Virus record (IMG/VR): IMGVR_UViG_3300017751_000151
Span: 1-28,344 of that record
Strand: one strand, 5' to 3'
Source: a virus
Length of the DNA stretch: 28,344 bases
In this document: piece by piece, positions 13,564 through 21,406 of the stretch
Layout of the letters: every line of letters begins with the position of its first letter
Position numbering within the stretch: position 1 is the stretch's first letter
The notes under the pieces: generated by a model
Database searches by the model: none
Seen by the model: only the letters and a program-made list of their open reading frames with translations
What the model was told of the DNA's origin: nothing
Made by a program: the position numbers and the translations under genes

Positions 13564-14961
13564 ATGAACTTTAAATCTTTTATTAATAAACCACAAGTAA
13601 TTAGTGAAGGTACTAAATTAACACCGTCTGTTCTAGACGAAAAAAATTCTAAAAGCGGAGAAGCAAGAATTGATATTCTTCGTGATTTGGTTCGTGGAAG
13701 TAAACCTTTAGAATTAGCAAAAGGTGGTACAGTCGTCGTAGTCAATATTAAAGACGCTCTGGAAAAAATCAAATTATTTAAAAAGAATTCTTTACATTTT
13801 GGTAGAGGTGGAATTCCATTAGAAACTAACGGTGGTACCATTTATACAAATGATCTTAAAAAATCAAAAGTATTTGGCGGTGAATCTGGTGGTGCTGGTG
13901 GCGGTAGTTTAAATACAAAAATTTATGAATCTCATAATGCAGTATTCTTACACGCTATGTTAGAGCATGGTCATAAACAACCACTAGAATTTTTTACTAA
14001 TGATATATTAAAGAATGCTCATAAGTTAGCTGATGTAGATGCTAAATGGAATGAACTAGAAAATATACCAGATGAATGGATGTTATCATCTTATAATATA
14101 TCTCAAGAATTAATTAAACTAGGTTATGTTAAAAAAGGTCATGTTATTCATAGAAATAGTAAAATAATGAATGGTATATATCAAAAGAAAAATGAAGCAT
14201 TTGCTAATATGAATTTGAAAAAACTTAAAGACGATAAATGGAATCCTGGTGATGTATGGGCAGTAGATAAATCATTTGATATTAATAGTTTAAACACAGC
14301 TACAGTTGATGGATTAAATGCTGACATATTAGAAAATTATTTAAATAGAAGTTGTGTAGGTATATCTCTTAAAGGTCCTATGATAAAATCTGTTCCTATA
14401 AAGGAATACAATATTGATAAATCATTATTAAAAACTTATAGATTTAAAGACTTTAGATTAGAGTCCAAGGGTGGAAACTTTTGGTCATCTAAGATGGGTC
14501 ATATAGATTACGACGGTGGTGAAATGTCAATTAAAGACGGTAAACATTTTGGTTCTGTAAAAGCAGAAATCAAAGGTAAGAAAGCAAGAGGTGGTGGAAT
14601 CGGTTGGAGTGAAATGAGTGGTTACCTTGAAAGATATGGTAAAAAGTATAAACTACAGCCTATATCAAAACAAGCTAAAAAAATAGCTAAAGCAATTGAA
14701 AGAAAGCAAGATGAAAAATCAATAAAAGAATTTTATAAGTATTATAATTACTTTTATAAGAATGATTCTTATGATGATTTTAAAGCTAAATTAATTACAA
14801 TGCCAGGTCATTGGATATCAGCTAAGTTTGCTATTACACAACTTGGCTATAATATTAACCATGTACCACGATCTAAAATAAATGAATTGGTTACTAATTT
14901 TGTTAACTATGCAGGTTCTTCTACGGCAGAATCTAGTGCGTATGTTAAGGCAGGGAAATAA
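13564..14961 (+). CDS. Putative virion-interior protein with nuclease-like features
   Basis: The first gene after the late promoter; a 465-residue product. The N-terminus MNFKSFINKPQVISEG resembles a capsid-targeting tag followed by a gp21-type cleavage site (Ile-Ser-Glu, then Gly, at 13-16). A Gly-rich VFGGESGGAGGG segment lies at 103-114. Later, KWNPGDVWAVD (225-235) and CVGISLKGP (264-272) are placed like the Asp and x-x-Lys motifs of PD-(D/E)xK nucleases, with Ser in place of the usual acid before Lys. The C-terminal half is Lys/Tyr-rich and helical. A packaged nuclease, or a structural protein with a decayed nuclease fold, are both possible. Its stop overlaps the next start (TAATG). Confidence 0.5.
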   Translation: MNFKSFINKPQVISEGTKLTPSVLDEKNSKSGEARIDILRDLVRGSKPLELAKGGTVVVVNIKDALEKIKLFKKNSLHFGRGGIPLETNGGTIYTNDLKKSKVFGGESGGAGGGSLNTKIYESHNAVFLHAMLEHGHKQPLEFFTNDILKNAHKLADVDAKWNELENIPDEWMLSSYNISQELIKLGYVKKGHVIHRNSKIMNGIYQKKNEAFANMNLKKLKDDKWNPGDVWAVDKSFDINSLNTATVDGLNADILENYLNRSCVGISLKGPMIKSVPIKEYNIDKSLLKTYRFKDFRLESKGGNFWSSKMGHIDYDGGEMSIKDGKHFGSVKAEIKGKKARGGGIGWSEMSGYLERYGKKYKLQPISKQAKKIAKAIERKQDEKSIKEFYKYYNYFYKNDSYDDFKAKLITMPGHWISAKFAITQLGYNINHVPRSKINELVTNFVNYAGSSTAESSAYVKAGK

Positions 14962-15593
14962 TGCGTAGATTAAAACAATTTATAACAGAAGACATCTCAG
15001 TGTATAAACCACAAGATGAACTTAAACCTGCTAAATATAATAATATAGAAATCTTTAAAGATGGATGGCAAACAATACAGCTACCGCCTCCGCCCCCGGA
15101 AAAGGTAGAAATTGACAAAGTAATTGAAATATGTCATTCAGCTACAGATGCGCAAAAGAAAGAATATGAATTATGCGATACTGATGCATCATATATGATT
15201 AAAGATTATATGAATAAAAATGATTTAAAATATGAAAATGCTGTAATAGAATATATTGAAAAACAATGTGTTCCAATTATAAGACATTATAAAAATCATT
15301 TTAATAGGCCAAGGCCATATCAAATTGCTGCATATTACAATAAAGAACTTAGAAGGTTTAAAAGCGAAACTGCTAGTACACCATCGTATCCATCAGGACA
15401 TACAGTTCAGCCATTAGTTGTAGCATTACATTATGCTAAAAAGTATCCTAACCATAAATCAAATTTAGAAAGTATGGCAAATAAATGTGGGTACGGAAGA
15501 GTAATAGCAGGGTTACATTACCCAGCAGATTATAACGCAGGCATATTACTTGCAAATAAATTAATGGAATATATAGAATATGAAAAATTTTAA
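14961..15593 (+). CDS. PAP2/class A acid phosphatase-like enzyme with capsid-targeting-like N-terminus
   Basis: The 210-residue product has all three PAP2 motifs: K-x6-RP (Lys111 to Arg118-Pro119, in KNHFNRPRPY), PSGH (144-147, His147) and R-x5-H-x3-D (Arg180, nucleophile His186, Asp190 in GRVIAGLHYPAD). Such enzymes remove phosphate from lipids, nucleotides or sugar phosphates. No membrane helices or signal peptide are seen, so it is a soluble type. The N-terminus MRRLKQFITE followed by Asp fits the capsid-targeting pattern with Glu10 as the cut site. A Pro-rich linker (PPPPP, 42-46) separates the tag region from the enzyme. The gene overlaps both neighbours. It may be packaged and injected, but its substrate is unknown. 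Confidence 0.8.
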   Translation: MRRLKQFITEDISVYKPQDELKPAKYNNIEIFKDGWQTIQLPPPPPEKVEIDKVIEICHSATDAQKKEYELCDTDASYMIKDYMNKNDLKYENAVIEYIEKQCVPIIRHYKNHFNRPRPYQIAAYYNKELRRFKSETASTPSYPSGHTVQPLVVALHYAKKYPNHKSNLESMANKCGYGRVIAGLHYPADYNAGILLANKLMEYIEYEKF

Positions 15594-16815
15594 TAGATAT
15601 TTAGCCGAAGCCAAGAACACTCATATGATTCATATTGAGGACTTAATCTTGGACGGTGGAGTTAAGGGGGCACGCCAAGCAATCCTAGCGCTTAGGTCAA
15701 TGAGGGATATGTTGAGCGGTAATGCGAAAGCACCAATGGACATTACTGTTAAGTGGGACGGTGCCCCCGCCGTATTTGCTGGAGAGGATCCAAGCGATGG
15801 TAAATTCTTTGTAGCCAAGAAAGGTATATTTAATGCTAATCCAAAAATATATAAATCACATGAAGATATAGATGGTGACACATCAGGTGATTTAAGCCGT
15901 AAATTAAAAATGGCATTTGATAATCTCAAAGGTCTTGGAATTAAAGGTGTTATCCAAGGTGATTTCATGTTTGAGAAAAAAGATCTTAAAAGGGAAAATA
16001 TCAATGGACTTAAACATATAGTATTTCACCCGAATACAATTGCATATGCTGTTCCAGAAAAGAGTGCATTAGGTAAAGAAATAAGTAAAGCTGAAATAGG
16101 TATTGTATGGCATACTACTTATAAAGGTGGAACATTCGAATCTATGAGTGCAGAATTTGGAAGAGAGATTGTACCTAAACTTAAAAAGAGTTCAAAGGTA
16201 TGGATGGTTGATGCAACACTTCGAGATTTATCAGGTACTGCCACATTAACCGCAGATGACAATAAAGTAATATCCAAAAAATTATCAGATTCTGGAAAAA
16301 TATTCAGAAAAATAGCAAGTGGTGTATTAAAAGAGATTGAAGCTAATAAAGAACTTAATATGTTACTTAATGTATATAATAACACAAAGGTAAGAGAAGG
16401 ACAAAGAATTACAGATACTAAGAAACATGCTACTGGTTTAGTGATGTGGATTAATACTAGATATCAAAAAGAGATTGATAAAAGAAGTTCAGATAAAGGT
16501 AAGGCGACTCAATCAGATAAAAGAGATGCTTTATTAAAGTTTTTCAGTAAAGAAAACATAAAAAATTTAAAATTAATCTTTGATTTACAAAATTTAATCA
16601 TCGATAGCAAATTAATTATTATAAATAAATTAAACAAACTATCTAAAATAGATACATTTGTTAAAACTAAAAATGGATTTAAGGTCACCGGCGTTGAAGG
16701 TTTTGTGGCAATAGATCGATTAGAAGGTGGTGCTGTTAAGCTTGTAGATAGAATGGAATTTTCTACAAACAACTTTAGCAAAGATATTATAAAAGGTTGG
16801 GATAACCCCAACTAA
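15580..16815 (+). CDS. DUF6267-type protein with DNA/RNA ligase-like nucleotidyltransferase motifs and capsid-targeting-like tag
   Basis: The 411-residue product begins MKNFNRYLAE then Ala, very close to the T4 capsid-targeting sequence (MKTYQEFIAE), with a classic Leu-x-Glu/Ala cut site. After HIEDLILDGG comes VKWDGAPAVFAG (57-68): Lys58-x-Asp-Gly fits motif I, the lysine that takes AMP or GMP in ligases and capping enzymes. GVIQGDFMF (123-131) resembles motif III, VEGFVAI (372-378) motif IV and KLVDRMEF (387-394) motif V. This matches the conserved N-terminus of DUF6267 proteins in marine T4-like phages. The ligase reading is inference from motif order; a nick-sealing or RNA-repair role would fit. 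The first 200 bases are visibly richer in G+C than the rest. Confidence 0.65.
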   Translation: MKNFNRYLAEAKNTHMIHIEDLILDGGVKGARQAILALRSMRDMLSGNAKAPMDITVKWDGAPAVFAGEDPSDGKFFVAKKGIFNANPKIYKSHEDIDGDTSGDLSRKLKMAFDNLKGLGIKGVIQGDFMFEKKDLKRENINGLKHIVFHPNTIAYAVPEKSALGKEISKAEIGIVWHTTYKGGTFESMSAEFGREIVPKLKKSSKVWMVDATLRDLSGTATLTADDNKVISKKLSDSGKIFRKIASGVLKEIEANKELNMLLNVYNNTKVREGQRITDTKKHATGLVMWINTRYQKEIDKRSSDKGKATQSDKRDALLKFFSKENIKNLKLIFDLQNLIIDSKLIIINKLNKLSKIDTFVKTKNGFKVTGVEGFVAIDRLEGGAVKLVDRMEFSTNNFSKDIIKGWDNPN

Positions 16816-16835
16816 ATGGGATACCGAGGGAATAC

Positions 16836-18203
16836 ATGTCAGTTAAATCATTTAGCGATTTTTTAACAGAGTCAACAAAAGAAGTTACTTTCGTATTTGG
16901 AAGATTTAATCCTCCTACGATTGGACATTTAAAATTGTTTGATCATCTGAAAAAAGTTAGCCGTGGGCAAGCATATCGTATATATGCTTCAAAATCAGTG
17001 GATAGCAAAAAGAATCCACTCTTATTCAAAGATAAAATCAAATTTCTCAGAAAAATGTTTCCTAAACATGCACGTAGTGTTATGTCAGATAAAGATGTAA
17101 GAACTGTTTTAGATATAGCAGTTAAACTATATGACCAAGGGTTTACTAAAATGACTATGGTTGCTGGGTCAGATAGAATAAAAGAATTTGAAATACTACT
17201 AAACAAATATAACGGTGTCAAATCAAGGCATGGTTTTTACGAATTCCAGGGTGCTATAAATGTAGTCAGTGCTGGAGAAAGAGATCCTGATGCAGAAGGT
17301 GCATCTGGTATGTCAGCTTCAAAAATGCGAATGACCGCTCAACAAAATGATCTTGAAGGCTTTTCTAAGGGATTGCCTTCAGGATATCAACCTAATGATT
17401 TATTTAATGCAGTTAGAAAAGGAATGGGTTTAAAAGAAAAAACATCATTCAGAAAACATGTGCAATTATCTCCAGTATCAGAAACTAGAGAAGAATATGT
17501 AGAAGGAAGCTTATATAATATAGGTGATGGTGTTATTATTAAAGAATCAGAAGAAAAAGGTACTATAGAATATTGTGGTGCAAATTATGTTATAGTAGAA
17601 TCTAATGGTGATAAGAAAAGATATTGGTTAGATGCTGTAGAAAAGATTAATGAATATAACGAAATTGGTACAAAACAGTTACTAAAAAAATATTTAAAAG
17701 ACACACCGTTTTCAGAAGTAAAACAAGACCCTGATATAAAAGATAGAAAAGGATCACAACCTGCAGGTTATTATAAAGGTTTAAAAACAAAATCAACAAA
17801 ACAAGCTAGAGCTAGACATTTTGCTAAGAAGTCTAAAATGGACGATGATAATCCAAAAGCATATAGTAAAGCTCCAGGCGATGCAACTGCAAAAACTAAA
17901 CCATCAAAACATACTAAAAAGTTTAAACAAATGTATGGTGAAATGGCAGAGCATTTAACGTTTGAAGATTTTACAATTACAGAACAAGATACTAAAAAGG
18001 CATTAACGAAAAAGGCTGATAAGTCAGGAATGCCATACAGTATATTGAAAAAAGTTTTTGATAGAGGAGTAGCTGCTTGGAAAACAGGACATAGACCTGG
18101 CACTACACCTGTACAATGGGGATTAGCAAGAGTTAACTCTTTTGTTACTAAAAGTAAAGGAACATGGGGTAAAGCAGATAAAGATTTAGCTGCAAAAGTT
18201 TAG
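16836..18203 (+). CDS. NMNAT-like nucleotidyltransferase fused to a DUF5824-type C-terminal domain
   Basis: The 455-residue product has three parts. Residues 1-14 (MSVKSFSDFLTEST) fit the capsid-targeting tag. Residues 16-200 are a cytidylyltransferase/NMNAT domain: TFVFGRFNPPTIGHLKLF (18-35, HxGH-type TIGH at 28-31), TMVAGSDR, and SGMSASKMRMTA as the ISxT-type motif. A basic linker follows (DPDIKDRKGSQPAGYYKG, then ARARHFAKKSKMDDDNP). The C-terminal GMPYSILKKVFDRG, GHRPGTTPVQW and KGTWGKADKDL segments match DUF5824 of marine phages. A second tag-like segment, LTFEDFTITE (374-383), sits inside the chain before DUF5824. The N-domain may make NAD or a CDP compound; the substrate is unknown. Confidence 0.7.
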   Translation: MSVKSFSDFLTESTKEVTFVFGRFNPPTIGHLKLFDHLKKVSRGQAYRIYASKSVDSKKNPLLFKDKIKFLRKMFPKHARSVMSDKDVRTVLDIAVKLYDQGFTKMTMVAGSDRIKEFEILLNKYNGVKSRHGFYEFQGAINVVSAGERDPDAEGASGMSASKMRMTAQQNDLEGFSKGLPSGYQPNDLFNAVRKGMGLKEKTSFRKHVQLSPVSETREEYVEGSLYNIGDGVIIKESEEKGTIEYCGANYVIVESNGDKKRYWLDAVEKINEYNEIGTKQLLKKYLKDTPFSEVKQDPDIKDRKGSQPAGYYKGLKTKSTKQARARHFAKKSKMDDDNPKAYSKAPGDATAKTKPSKHTKKFKQMYGEMAEHLTFEDFTITEQDTKKALTKKADKSGMPYSILKKVFDRGVAAWKTGHRPGTTPVQWGLARVNSFVTKSKGTWGKADKDLAAKV

Positions 18204-18213
18204 GAGAAATAAA

Positions 18214-18945
18214 ATGAAATTTAAAGAATTAAGAGAAAAGTATAGTAGTAAGTTTCCACCTGCTCTAATTGCTGCAGCTGTCAAGATTGCTATTGACATG
18301 GGTGGTAATATGACCGGTGCTTACAAGAAAATAGAAAGAATGAAAAGAGGATTGGGCGATGATCCTGTAGTTAAAGATGCACTAAGATTGGCTAATGAAG
18401 AAGTTCAAAACGAAGAAACAGTTATAAATGAGTTAAACTTTTCATATGCATTTTTTGATAAGTTAAGCCTTAATAAGTTTATGATGAAAGCATTAAAGGT
18501 TAAAGGAGGAACTGTTCTAGATAGTGAAAAGCAAACTGGTGGACACTTTACAGTTAAAGTTAAAGCTGATGATAAAAAAGTAATTGCAAAATATAATGCA
18601 ATAGCTCTCAAAGCAATGTCAGAATCAGTTAATGAAAATTATAATCAAGACTTAACTCTTGCTACTAAGAATATAGCAAGGCTTTCTAATAAAGAAAGCG
18701 GTCAAGATAAGAAAGACTATCAGGCAGTATCTAGAGCTCTTGCTCAAGGTAACCTCGGTGCAGTTAAGAAAGTAATTAAAGGTATTTCAACAAAAGAAAT
18801 ACAAGCTGACTTATTAAATATACTTGTAGGTTATAATGACCTAATTGGTAAAATGTATCCTAAAGCAGTAGATGCTAAAGGTAATCTTAAACGTGGCTTG
18901 ACTGTAGGTAAGATGATTAAAGATGATTTTAACGAGAGTAAGTAA
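18214..18945 (+). CDS. Putative virion-interior protein (243 aa)
   Basis: The product starts MKFKELREKYSSKFPP, a short form of the tag with Leu-Arg-Glu at 6-8. The FPPALIAAAVKIAIDMGGNM, then GAYKKIERMKRGL, segment looks helical and is of a kind seen repeatedly in marine phage internal proteins. A middle part (KVKGGTVLDSEKQTGGHFTVKV) forms strands like a small RNA-binding or ferredoxin-like unit. The C-terminal half is a Lys/Ala-rich helical bundle. It also contains LNFSYAFFDKLSLNKFMMKA. No enzyme motif is seen. It overlaps the next start (TAATG). Confidence 0.6.
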   Translation: MKFKELREKYSSKFPPALIAAAVKIAIDMGGNMTGAYKKIERMKRGLGDDPVVKDALRLANEEVQNEETVINELNFSYAFFDKLSLNKFMMKALKVKGGTVLDSEKQTGGHFTVKVKADDKKVIAKYNAIALKAMSESVNENYNQDLTLATKNIARLSNKESGQDKKDYQAVSRALAQGNLGAVKKVIKGISTKEIQADLLNILVGYNDLIGKMYPKAVDAKGNLKRGLTVGKMIKDDFNESK

Positions 18946-19217
18946 TGAAAAACTTTAATGAATTTAAACAAGAATTACTAGAAAAACGTTTTAATGATAT
19001 ACTCAAACAATTCGGTAGAGATAAAGACTGGATTGACTGGTGTAAAGAATATAAAAAAGAAATAGAAACTTTTGTAAGAGGTAAAGGTAGAAAATCAATT
19101 GATCAAGATGCAGAAGATGATCTAATAGATTGGGCTGTAGAAAATGATCACATGGCAGGGCCAGATGATGATCGTAGTCTTGATAGATTTTACGATAAAT
19201 ATTTGCTAGGTAAATAA
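18945..19217 (+). CDS. Small protein with capsid-targeting-like N-terminus (90 aa)
   Basis: The N-terminus MKNFNEFKQELLEKRF matches the M-K-x-F-x-x-F form, with cut sites possible after Glu10 or Glu13 (Leu-Leu-Glu). The rest is charged and helical (WIDWCKEYKKEIETFVRG, then DAEDDLIDWAVENDHM) and ends DRFYDKYLLGK. No known domain is recognised. It is coupled by TAATG overlaps on both sides. Likely a small internal head protein, by analogy with the T4 IP proteins. Confidence 0.55.
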   Translation: MKNFNEFKQELLEKRFNDILKQFGRDKDWIDWCKEYKKEIETFVRGKGRKSIDQDAEDDLIDWAVENDHMAGPDDDRSLDRFYDKYLLGK

Positions 19218-19636
19218 TGAAAACATTTAAACAAATCAGAGAAGAAAAGTTTCAGTTAGTAGATATGGATGCAGACACCGCAAGAGTTGCGGTTCAACTC
19301 GCTAAGAAAGCTGGGCTGAAACCAAAAAGCTATAAATCTAGAAGTGGTGGTTTAGATATATCTGTGGAAGGCCCTAAGAAAAAAGTAGCTAAGTTTATAA
19401 TGTCATTACCAGAGTCAATACAAGTAGATGAAAGAGCACCACTTGTAATGAGTGTAACTAATATTGTAAAACTTATGCTTAAAGATGTTCAATCTAAATT
19501 AGAAAAAGATTTAAAGAAAGGTAATATTGAAATAGCTAATAATATAGCAAGAATGGTTGGATTAAAGATTACTACAAAGGGTCAACAAAAGAATAAAGCT
19601 TTTTTATATGATTTAGAAAAGGGAAATAAAAGATGA
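19217..19636 (+). CDS. Small protein with capsid-targeting-like N-terminus (139 aa)
   Basis: The N-terminus MKTFKQIREE closely resembles the T4 tag, with Ile-Arg-Glu at 7-9. A compact domain follows (VDMDADTARVAVQLAKKAG, then GGLDISVEGPKKKVAKFIM). Its helix-strand-helix layout looks like a small ACT/ferredoxin-like fold. The C-terminal half is helical (MSVTNIVKLMLKDVQSKLEKD). No catalytic residues are apparent. Overlapping starts and stops place it in the same coupled late transcript. Confidence 0.58.
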   Translation: MKTFKQIREEKFQLVDMDADTARVAVQLAKKAGLKPKSYKSRSGGLDISVEGPKKKVAKFIMSLPESIQVDERAPLVMSVTNIVKLMLKDVQSKLEKDLKKGNIEIANNIARMVGLKITTKGQQKNKAFLYDLEKGNKR

Positions 19637-19974
19637 AAGACTTTAAATCATTTTTTGAGAATAAAGGACCGTGTTGGCCTGGATATGTACAAGTTGGTAC
19701 TAAAATGAAGAACGGCAAAAAGGTTCCTAATTGTGTTCCTAAAGAAGAAGTAGAAGAAGGAACAGGCAAAAAGAAAGGCGAATCTTGGGAAGATGGATTT
19801 AAAAGAAGAGTTGTAAAAACAACTAAACCAGAGCATAAAGAAGATGGTTATAAATGGAGAATAAAGGGTAAAGAGCGAGACGGAATATCTATTAAACTCT
19901 ATAAGACTAAACCAGATTATGCTGAATTTAAAAAACAAATGAAAAGGGTAGCAGGACATGAATTCGGAGGTTAA
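19633..19974 (+). CDS. Small protein with capsid-targeting-like N-terminus and GYVQVG motif (113 aa)
   Basis: The N-terminus MKDFKSFFENKG has Phe-Phe-Glu at 7-9 as a possible cut site. It is followed by PCWPGYVQVGTKMKNGKK and VPNCVP, a short Cys-flanked segment that I associate with many structural and internal proteins of marine T4-like phages. The rest is basic (WEDGFKRRVVKTTKP; YKWRIKGKERDG), which suits packing with DNA. Function unknown. ATGA overlap with the previous gene. Confidence 0.58.
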   Translation: MKDFKSFFENKGPCWPGYVQVGTKMKNGKKVPNCVPKEEVEEGTGKKKGESWEDGFKRRVVKTTKPEHKEDGYKWRIKGKERDGISIKLYKTKPDYAEFKKQMKRVAGHEFGG

Positions 19975-20329
19975 AACATTTACAGAATGGAAAGAAAGAT
20001 TCGATTTATATGAAGGTAAATACGTACCTTTAGAAATGCCTATGGTAGAAGCACCTGAATTAAATAAACCAAAACGGTCAGCAGGTCCAAGCAAATATGT
20101 TGTATATGTAAAAGACCCAAAAACTGGTAACGTAAAAAAGATAAATTTTGGAGATGCTAAGGGTGGTTTATCCGCAAAGATAAACGATCGAGATGCAGCT
20201 AGGAATTTTGCTTCAAGACATAACTGTGATACTAAAACAGATAAAATGAAAGCAGGATACTGGGCATGCAGATTACCAAAATTTGCAAAAGACTTAGGGA
20301 TGAAAGGTGGCGGCAGCTATTTCTGGTAA
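19958..20329 (+). CDS. Putative virion-interior protein with conserved FGD/RHNC/YWACRLP domain (123 aa)
   Basis: The N-terminal region contains VKTFTEWKERFDLYEGK, a tag-like helix with Leu-Tyr-Glu/Gly (17-20) as a good cut site. The domain at about 46-110 reads KYVVYVKDPKTGNVKKINFG, then DRDAARNFASRHNC, then KMKAGYWACRLPKFAK. This is a pattern common in marine phage structural or internal proteins, with two Cys and a His that might hold metal. The protein ends GGGSYFW. Function unknown. It overlaps both neighbours. Confidence 0.6.
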   Translation: MNSEVKTFTEWKERFDLYEGKYVPLEMPMVEAPELNKPKRSAGPSKYVVYVKDPKTGNVKKINFGDAKGGLSAKINDRDAARNFASRHNCDTKTDKMKAGYWACRLPKFAKDLGMKGGGSYFW

Positions 20330-20543
20330 AATAAACTTTCCGTTTATCGAGGAAGTTGACATCGGTGGAGTTGTTCGCACATTTTATCCTACTAAGGATG
20401 ATTCTGAATATGTATGGCATAGAGACAATGAGTGCCGTGAGATTGAAATACTTGAAGGAGAAGGTTGGCAATTTCAATACGATAATTGTTTACCGTATTT
20501 GCTAGAAGTCGGTATGATCTTTGAAATTAAAAAAGGTGATTAA
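20307..20543 (+). CDS. Small cupin-like protein (78 aa), GTG start
   Basis: The frame begins at GTG 20307, which lies inside the previous gene, with AGGGA (20295-20299) upstream. The product has VVRTFYPTKDDSEYVWHRDN, then REIEILEGEGWQFQYDNCLP and LEVGMIFEIKKGD. This WHRD, EVLxGxGW, Q-x-D, LxxGM layout fits a small cupin-like beta barrel seen in marine phages (family impression). The function is unknown and no full metal-binding His set is visible. It lacks the N-terminal tag of its neighbours, so it may not be packaged. Confidence 0.6.
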   Translation: MAAAISGKINFPFIEEVDIGGVVRTFYPTKDDSEYVWHRDNECREIEILEGEGWQFQYDNCLPYLLEVGMIFEIKKGD

Positions 20544-20553
20544 CATAGATTAA

Positions 20554-20575
20554 TTAGAGGTGTAACTCCTCTTAA
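20554..20575 (+). other. Short hairpin in the gap before 20596
   Basis: TTAGAGG and CCTCTTAA pair around a TGTAACT loop, with one bulged base. No T-run follows, so it is unlikely to end transcription by itself. It may mark an RNA processing site or shield transcript ends in this 52-base gap. Confidence 0.3.
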
Positions 20576-20595
20576 ATGTAGGATTATATTCAGAG

Positions 20596-20916
20596 ATGAG
20601 TGAAGACAAACAGGTTTATACAATCCAATCTCAAAGATTGGACAGAATTGAAGAAAAGATTGACCAGATGGGAGAGGCTATTGTTATGTTAGCTAGAGCG
20701 GAAGAGAAAATACATACTCTTACAAGTTTTAGTAAACAACAGTCAGAGCAGATACAAAATCTTATAAATAGAATAGACAGAGTAGAAATGTTGGCAACCG
20801 GCAATTCTAATACTGTTGCTTTAATAAATAAAGTTTTCTGGGTAATTGTTGTTGGTTTAATATCAGCATTTACTTGGGAAATGGTATTACACAGTGGTTA
20901 CTTTAACGGAGGATAA
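20596..20916 (+). CDS. Coiled-coil protein with C-terminal membrane anchor (106 aa)
   Basis: The product has a long heptad-patterned region (IQSQRLDRIEEKIDQMGEAI to about residue 70, including RIDRVEML) and a single C-terminal membrane helix (VFWVIVVGLISAFTWEMVL). This layout occurs in phage membrane proteins near lysis or structural genes. A holin role is possible, since no other clear holin lies near the spanins, but many tail-anchored proteins look alike. It follows a hairpin-containing gap and precedes a charged scaffold-like gene. Confidence 0.55.
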   Translation: MSEDKQVYTIQSQRLDRIEEKIDQMGEAIVMLARAEEKIHTLTSFSKQQSEQIQNLINRIDRVEMLATGNSNTVALINKVFWVIVVGLISAFTWEMVLHSGYFNGG

Positions 20917-20920
20917 CTAA

Positions 20921-21406
20921 ATGAAATTAACTGATAAAGAAGGCCTAGAGATTGCATCCGTCGTAAAAGATGTGTTGGAAGGAAAGGCTGTCAAAAAAGA
21001 AAAGAAAAAGGTAAACGAGGTTGAAGAACCAAGACCTGAAGGCGAAAAAGAGTTTAAGAAAAAGCACGTGATTAAAAAATCAGGTGAGAAGGGAGATGGT
21101 ACAGTTACTAAAGAAGCTGCATCTCCTGAAGAAAAAGCTCAACAAGCTCTAAAACATGCAAAAGAAAAAGAAGGTTTGAAAAAGAAGCAAGACCAAGAAA
21201 AAGAAAGACTAAATGCTAAAGAAGAAGTAGAAGTTGAAGAAAAGGTTACTGCAGCAGAATCTAAAAAAGAAAAATATCAAAAATTCTTTCAAGCTGCTTT
21301 GAAAAAGTTTGGTGTTAAATCACCTGCTGAATTAGAAGGCGATAAGAAAAAAGAGTTTTTTAATTATGTAGATAAAAACTACGAAGCAGACAACGAGGAA
21401 GACTAA
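20921..21406 (+). CDS. Highly charged, low-complexity putative head-interior protein (161 aa)
   Basis: The protein is mostly Lys and Glu: VVKDVLEGKAVKKEKKK, then EEKAQQALKHAKEKEGLKKK. It ends in a compact ESKKEKYQKFFQAALKKFG, then SPAELEGDKKKEFFNYVD segment that is repeated in other marine phage proteins. The composition is like scaffold or internal head proteins. Val-Leu-Glu/Gly at 18-21 could be a cut site, though the N-terminus lacks the M-K-x-F pattern. GGAGG lies upstream, and the stop overlaps the next start. Confidence 0.55.
   Translation: MKLTDKEGLEIASVVKDVLEGKAVKKEKKKVNEVEEPRPEGEKEFKKKHVIKKSGEKGDGTVTKEAASPEEKAQQALKHAKEKEGLKKKQDQEKERLNAKEEVEVEEKVTAAESKKEKYQKFFQAALKKFGVKSPAELEGDKKKEFFNYVDKNYEADNEED

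Noticed and set aside
20554-20575. Intrinsic terminator after the cupin-like gene
   Set aside because: The stem is short and bulged and no T-run follows; kept only as a hairpin.
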